Source: Levilactobacillus fuyuanensis (GTDB lineage Bacteria; Bacillota; Bacilli; Lactobacillales; Lactobacillaceae). Taken from it: DNA of 64,000 nt. The translations under genes were made by a program, and so were the position numbers. The stretch's first letter is position 1, and each line of letters starts with the position of its first letter. Location: positions 145,006 to 209,005 of the forward strand of contig NZ_RHNZ01000004.1 of assembly GCF_003946395.1 (NCBI RefSeq), in the 5' to 3' direction. Shown here one piece after another: positions 61,955-64,000 of this stretch. Under the pieces are notes generated by a model that saw nothing but the letters and a program-made list of their open reading frames with translations, had not been told where the DNA came from and did no database searches.

Positions 61955-62545
61955 ATGGCAAAGACTGAATTTCAAAAAATGATGGACGAAGAGCTCTACG
62001 ATGTCAACGATGAAAAGCTAGTTGCGGATCGTTTTGCTGCGCGAGATTTATATGAGGAATTGAATACAATTCCCTTCCGCGAGAAGGATCGGATGACGGC
62101 GCTGGTAACAAAATTATTCGGGTCGGTCGGCAAGAACGTTGAGATTCGTCCGCGTTTTGCCTGCGACTATGGCTACAACATTCACGTCGGTGATAATTTT
62201 TTTGCGAACTTTGACTGTATTCTGTTGGATACTTGTGAGATCAATATTGGGAATAACGTGTTAATGGCCCCCAAAGCACAAATTTATACGGCTGGGCATC
62301 CATACAACTTGAAGGCACGGACGTCCTGGTTGGGTTACGGCAAACCCGTCACCATCGGCAATAACTGTTGGATCGGTGGGGACGCTGTGATTGTGCCAGG
62401 CGTGACGATTGGGAATAACGTCATCGTTGGTGGGGGTGCAGTTGTCACCAAGTCATTCGGAGACAACGTCGTCATTGCCGGTAACCCAGCCCGCATCGTC
62501 AAGCATCTGGACGCTGAAGGCAACGTTATTCCTGAGAAAAAGTAG
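61955..62545 (+). CDS. Sugar O-acetyltransferase (maltose/galactoside type)
   Basis: This 196-residue left-handed beta-helix acetyltransferase is of the LacA/Maa family and transfers acetyl from acetyl-CoA to a sugar hydroxyl. The N-terminal maltose-acetyltransferase helix (about 5-60) precedes the hexapeptide repeats (VTIGNNCWIGGDAVIVPGV, TIGNNVIVGGGAVVTKSF). The catalytic His is in AQIYTAGHPYNLKAR. It is controlled by a cre-bearing promoter and lies next to an AraR-like repressor, fitting sugar catabolism. A GAAGGA site precedes the start. Confidence 0.92.
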   Translation: MAKTEFQKMMDEELYDVNDEKLVADRFAARDLYEELNTIPFREKDRMTALVTKLFGSVGKNVEIRPRFACDYGYNIHVGDNFFANFDCILLDTCEINIGNNVLMAPKAQIYTAGHPYNLKARTSWLGYGKPVTIGNNCWIGGDAVIVPGVTIGNNVIVGGGAVVTKSFGDNVVIAGNPARIVKHLDAEGNVIPEKK

Positions 62546-62559
62546 ATTTATCCGCATAA

Positions 62560-62582
62560 AAACCGCCTAAAGTTGGCGGTTT
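62560..62582 (+). terminator. Hairpin after the acetyltransferase gene
   Basis: AAACCGCC and GGCGGTTT pair around a seven-base loop. There is no T run beyond the stem, so termination may be weak. Confidence 0.6.
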
Positions 62583-62734
62583 GGTGTGAAATTTGCTATG
62601 CTAGTGTTAATCAAATAAATTGCGAACAAATTTGGACCCGTTGATAGGGGGCCGGTGACGTTTGCGCAACCTTGCTAAAACGTTACTATGGACGTTCACC
62701 GTCCGGCATGGATACGAACTATGGGAGAGTAATT

Positions 62735-63820
62735 ATGGAAAACAAATATCAAAGAGTCAAGGACTCTCTGAAGGAAGCAATTCTTTCCGGGAAGTATCCG
62801 ATCGACGAAAAATTACCAACTGAGACAGAACTGATGGAACAGTTTAAGGTTTCCCGGTACACGATTCGGCGTGCCGTGGGGGATTTGGAGACCGAACATT
62901 TCATTTACCGGATTCAGGGTGGCGGTATGTTCGTTCAGGACTGGCACAAGGACTGGACGACTGAGAACGATAGTAAGATGATCGGGGTCATTACCACCCA
63001 TATTGCTGACTACATCTTCCCACGGATCATTTATGGGTTAGATGAGGTCATTTCCGATAGTGGCTATTCAATGCTGCTGGGAAATACGCGGAATAACCAC
63101 GATCGTGAGCGCAAGCACTTGATCAATATGCTCAATAGCAAGGTTGCTGGGTTGATTATTGAACCAACCCAGAGTGCCTTGCCTAACCCGAATATGGACT
63201 TGTACCAAGAGATCAAGGATGACCAGATTCCCGTGCTCTTCATTAATGCGGCTTATCCGCAGCTGGACTTTCCGTACGTCAATACGGCGGATGCCAAGAC
63301 TGAGAAGAAGCTCGTGGAGTACCTATTAGGTATGGGGCACGAAAGTATCCTTGGCATCTTCCAGGTTGATGATATCCAAGGGGTTAACCGGATGAATGGG
63401 TTCGTTCAGGCCTACCAGGAACATCCAGACATTTCCTATAAGAGCAATCTCATTATGTATCAATCCGGCGATGACTTTGAACGGATTACCAGTCGGGTGG
63501 CTTCCTATATCGATAGTACGGATCGGCCAACCGCCATTGCCTGCTATAATGACCAATTGGCTATCCCAGTCATGTCCTACGTCAAATCGCGAGGGCTGCG
63601 GGTACCACAAGACATCTCGATTGTCGGCTTCGATAACTATCAAATGTCGCAGTACATGAGTCCGGGACTGACCACGCTTAATCACGTGAAGGATGTCATG
63701 GGGGAAGATGCAGGGCGGATGATGCTCCAGTTGTTGAATAAGCAGCCGGTGCAATCGATCACCTATGAACCCGACTTAATTGTTCGACAATCCACGGCGG
63801 CACCGAAGCACGTGGACTAG
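62735..63820 (+). CDS. araR: AraR-like GntR/LacI-type sugar repressor
   Basis: This 361-residue regulator has an N-terminal GntR winged helix (about 1-72, KLPTETELMEQFKVSRYTIR) fused to a LacI/periplasmic-binding-type effector domain (about 85-355, IGVITTHIADYIFPRIIYG to SIVGFDNYQMSQYMSPGL). This fusion and length are those of AraR, the L-arabinose repressor. The ATG at 62735 follows GGGAGAG; a longer frame upstream has no site. Arabinose genes would be expected just beyond the window. The effector is inferred. Confidence 0.82.
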   Translation: MENKYQRVKDSLKEAILSGKYPIDEKLPTETELMEQFKVSRYTIRRAVGDLETEHFIYRIQGGGMFVQDWHKDWTTENDSKMIGVITTHIADYIFPRIIYGLDEVISDSGYSMLLGNTRNNHDRERKHLINMLNSKVAGLIIEPTQSALPNPNMDLYQEIKDDQIPVLFINAAYPQLDFPYVNTADAKTEKKLVEYLLGMGHESILGIFQVDDIQGVNRMNGFVQAYQEHPDISYKSNLIMYQSGDDFERITSRVASYIDSTDRPTAIACYNDQLAIPVMSYVKSRGLRVPQDISIVGFDNYQMSQYMSPGLTTLNHVKDVMGEDAGRMMLQLLNKQPVQSITYEPDLIVRQSTAAPKHVD

Positions 63821-63889
63821 ATAGGTTAGGATGAATTTTGGACCAACCTCAGTGATTGGCGCTATGACAACTTAAAACAGATAACTTTG

Positions 63890-63921
63890 AAGGCTTACGG
63901 AAAACTTCCGTGAGCCTTTTT
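63890..63921 (+). terminator. Terminator of the AraR-like gene
   Basis: AAGGCTTACGGAA (63890-63902) pairs with TTCCGTGAGCCTT, followed by T's. Confidence 0.9.
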
Positions 63922-63945
63922 GGTATTGCCTTTAGGCCCAGTTGA

Positions 63946-63988
63946 GCACGCTAAAGCGTGCGAAACAAAAACCCACCCGCTATGCGGG
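63946..63988. repeat. Two short adjacent hairpins at the window end
   Basis: GCACGC/GCGTGC with a four-base loop (63946-63961) and CCCGC/GCGGG with a three-base loop (63976-63988). They could be a small interspersed palindromic repeat cut by the window edge. They are not related to the A/B elements. Confidence 0.4.
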
Positions 63989-64000
63989 CGGATAGCAAAA

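Overview
The window looks like the chromosome of a Lactobacillaceae species, most likely in or near Levilactobacillus. The grounds are roughly 50% GC, strong AGGAGG-type ribosome binding sites with several TTG/GTG starts, three tandem OppA lipoproteins ahead of oppBCDF, PepN and a C69 dipeptidase, LPQTN-anchored surface proteins with KxYKxGKxW-type signal peptides, and a CcpA cre site. The genus is inferred from gene content; no rRNA or tRNA gene was seen.

Layout. 0.7-6.5 kb: an amino acid permease, a Nudix hydrolase overlapping a guanylate-kinase-like gene, a Fur-family regulator, and a serine-rich plus membrane protein pair. 7.1-10 kb: a polar amino acid ABC transporter operon. 10.8-12 kb: hflX. 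12.6-23.3 kb: oligopeptide uptake (three oppA genes with near-identical promoters, then oppBCDF). 24-30 kb: histidine phosphatase, CPA2 antiporter and HelD. 30.7-34 kb: coaA, a GNAT protein and guaA. 34-39 kb: a small gene behind a leader terminator, an XRE regulator, and a run of secreted proteins including C39-like and NlpC/P60 enzymes. 39.5-46.6 kb: two paralogous 1.1 kaa LRR/mucin-binding-like surface proteins. 46.7-58.9 kb: a solo Mrr, pepN, a membrane-tethered permuted NlpC/P60 protein, a GNAT toxin-antitoxin-like pair, pepD, a K+ channel, an FAD oxidoreductase with an OhrR-type regulator, and recQ. 59.5-63.8 kb: a short UvrA-like ABC ATPase, a sugar O-acetyltransferase and an AraR-like repressor.

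The most unusual content is non-coding. Fifteen full copies and one deleted remnant of a ~185-200 bp element occupy the gaps at 0.1-30.5 kb and 59.0-59.4 kb, and none lies between 30.5 and 59 kb. Each core folds as three hairpins inside a basal stem. Hairpin sequences differ between copies while base-pairing is mostly kept, which points to a conserved structure. There are two subfamilies: A (12 copies) and B (3 copies). In addition, at least 11 copies are enclosed by flanking arms that are unrelated between copies but complementary to each other within a copy. In several cases the left arm is the last codons and stop codon of the upstream gene. Most copies lie just downstream of a gene in the sense orientation, sometimes between the stop codon and the terminator. 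They carry no ORF, and I recognise no transposase nearby and no known RNA family.
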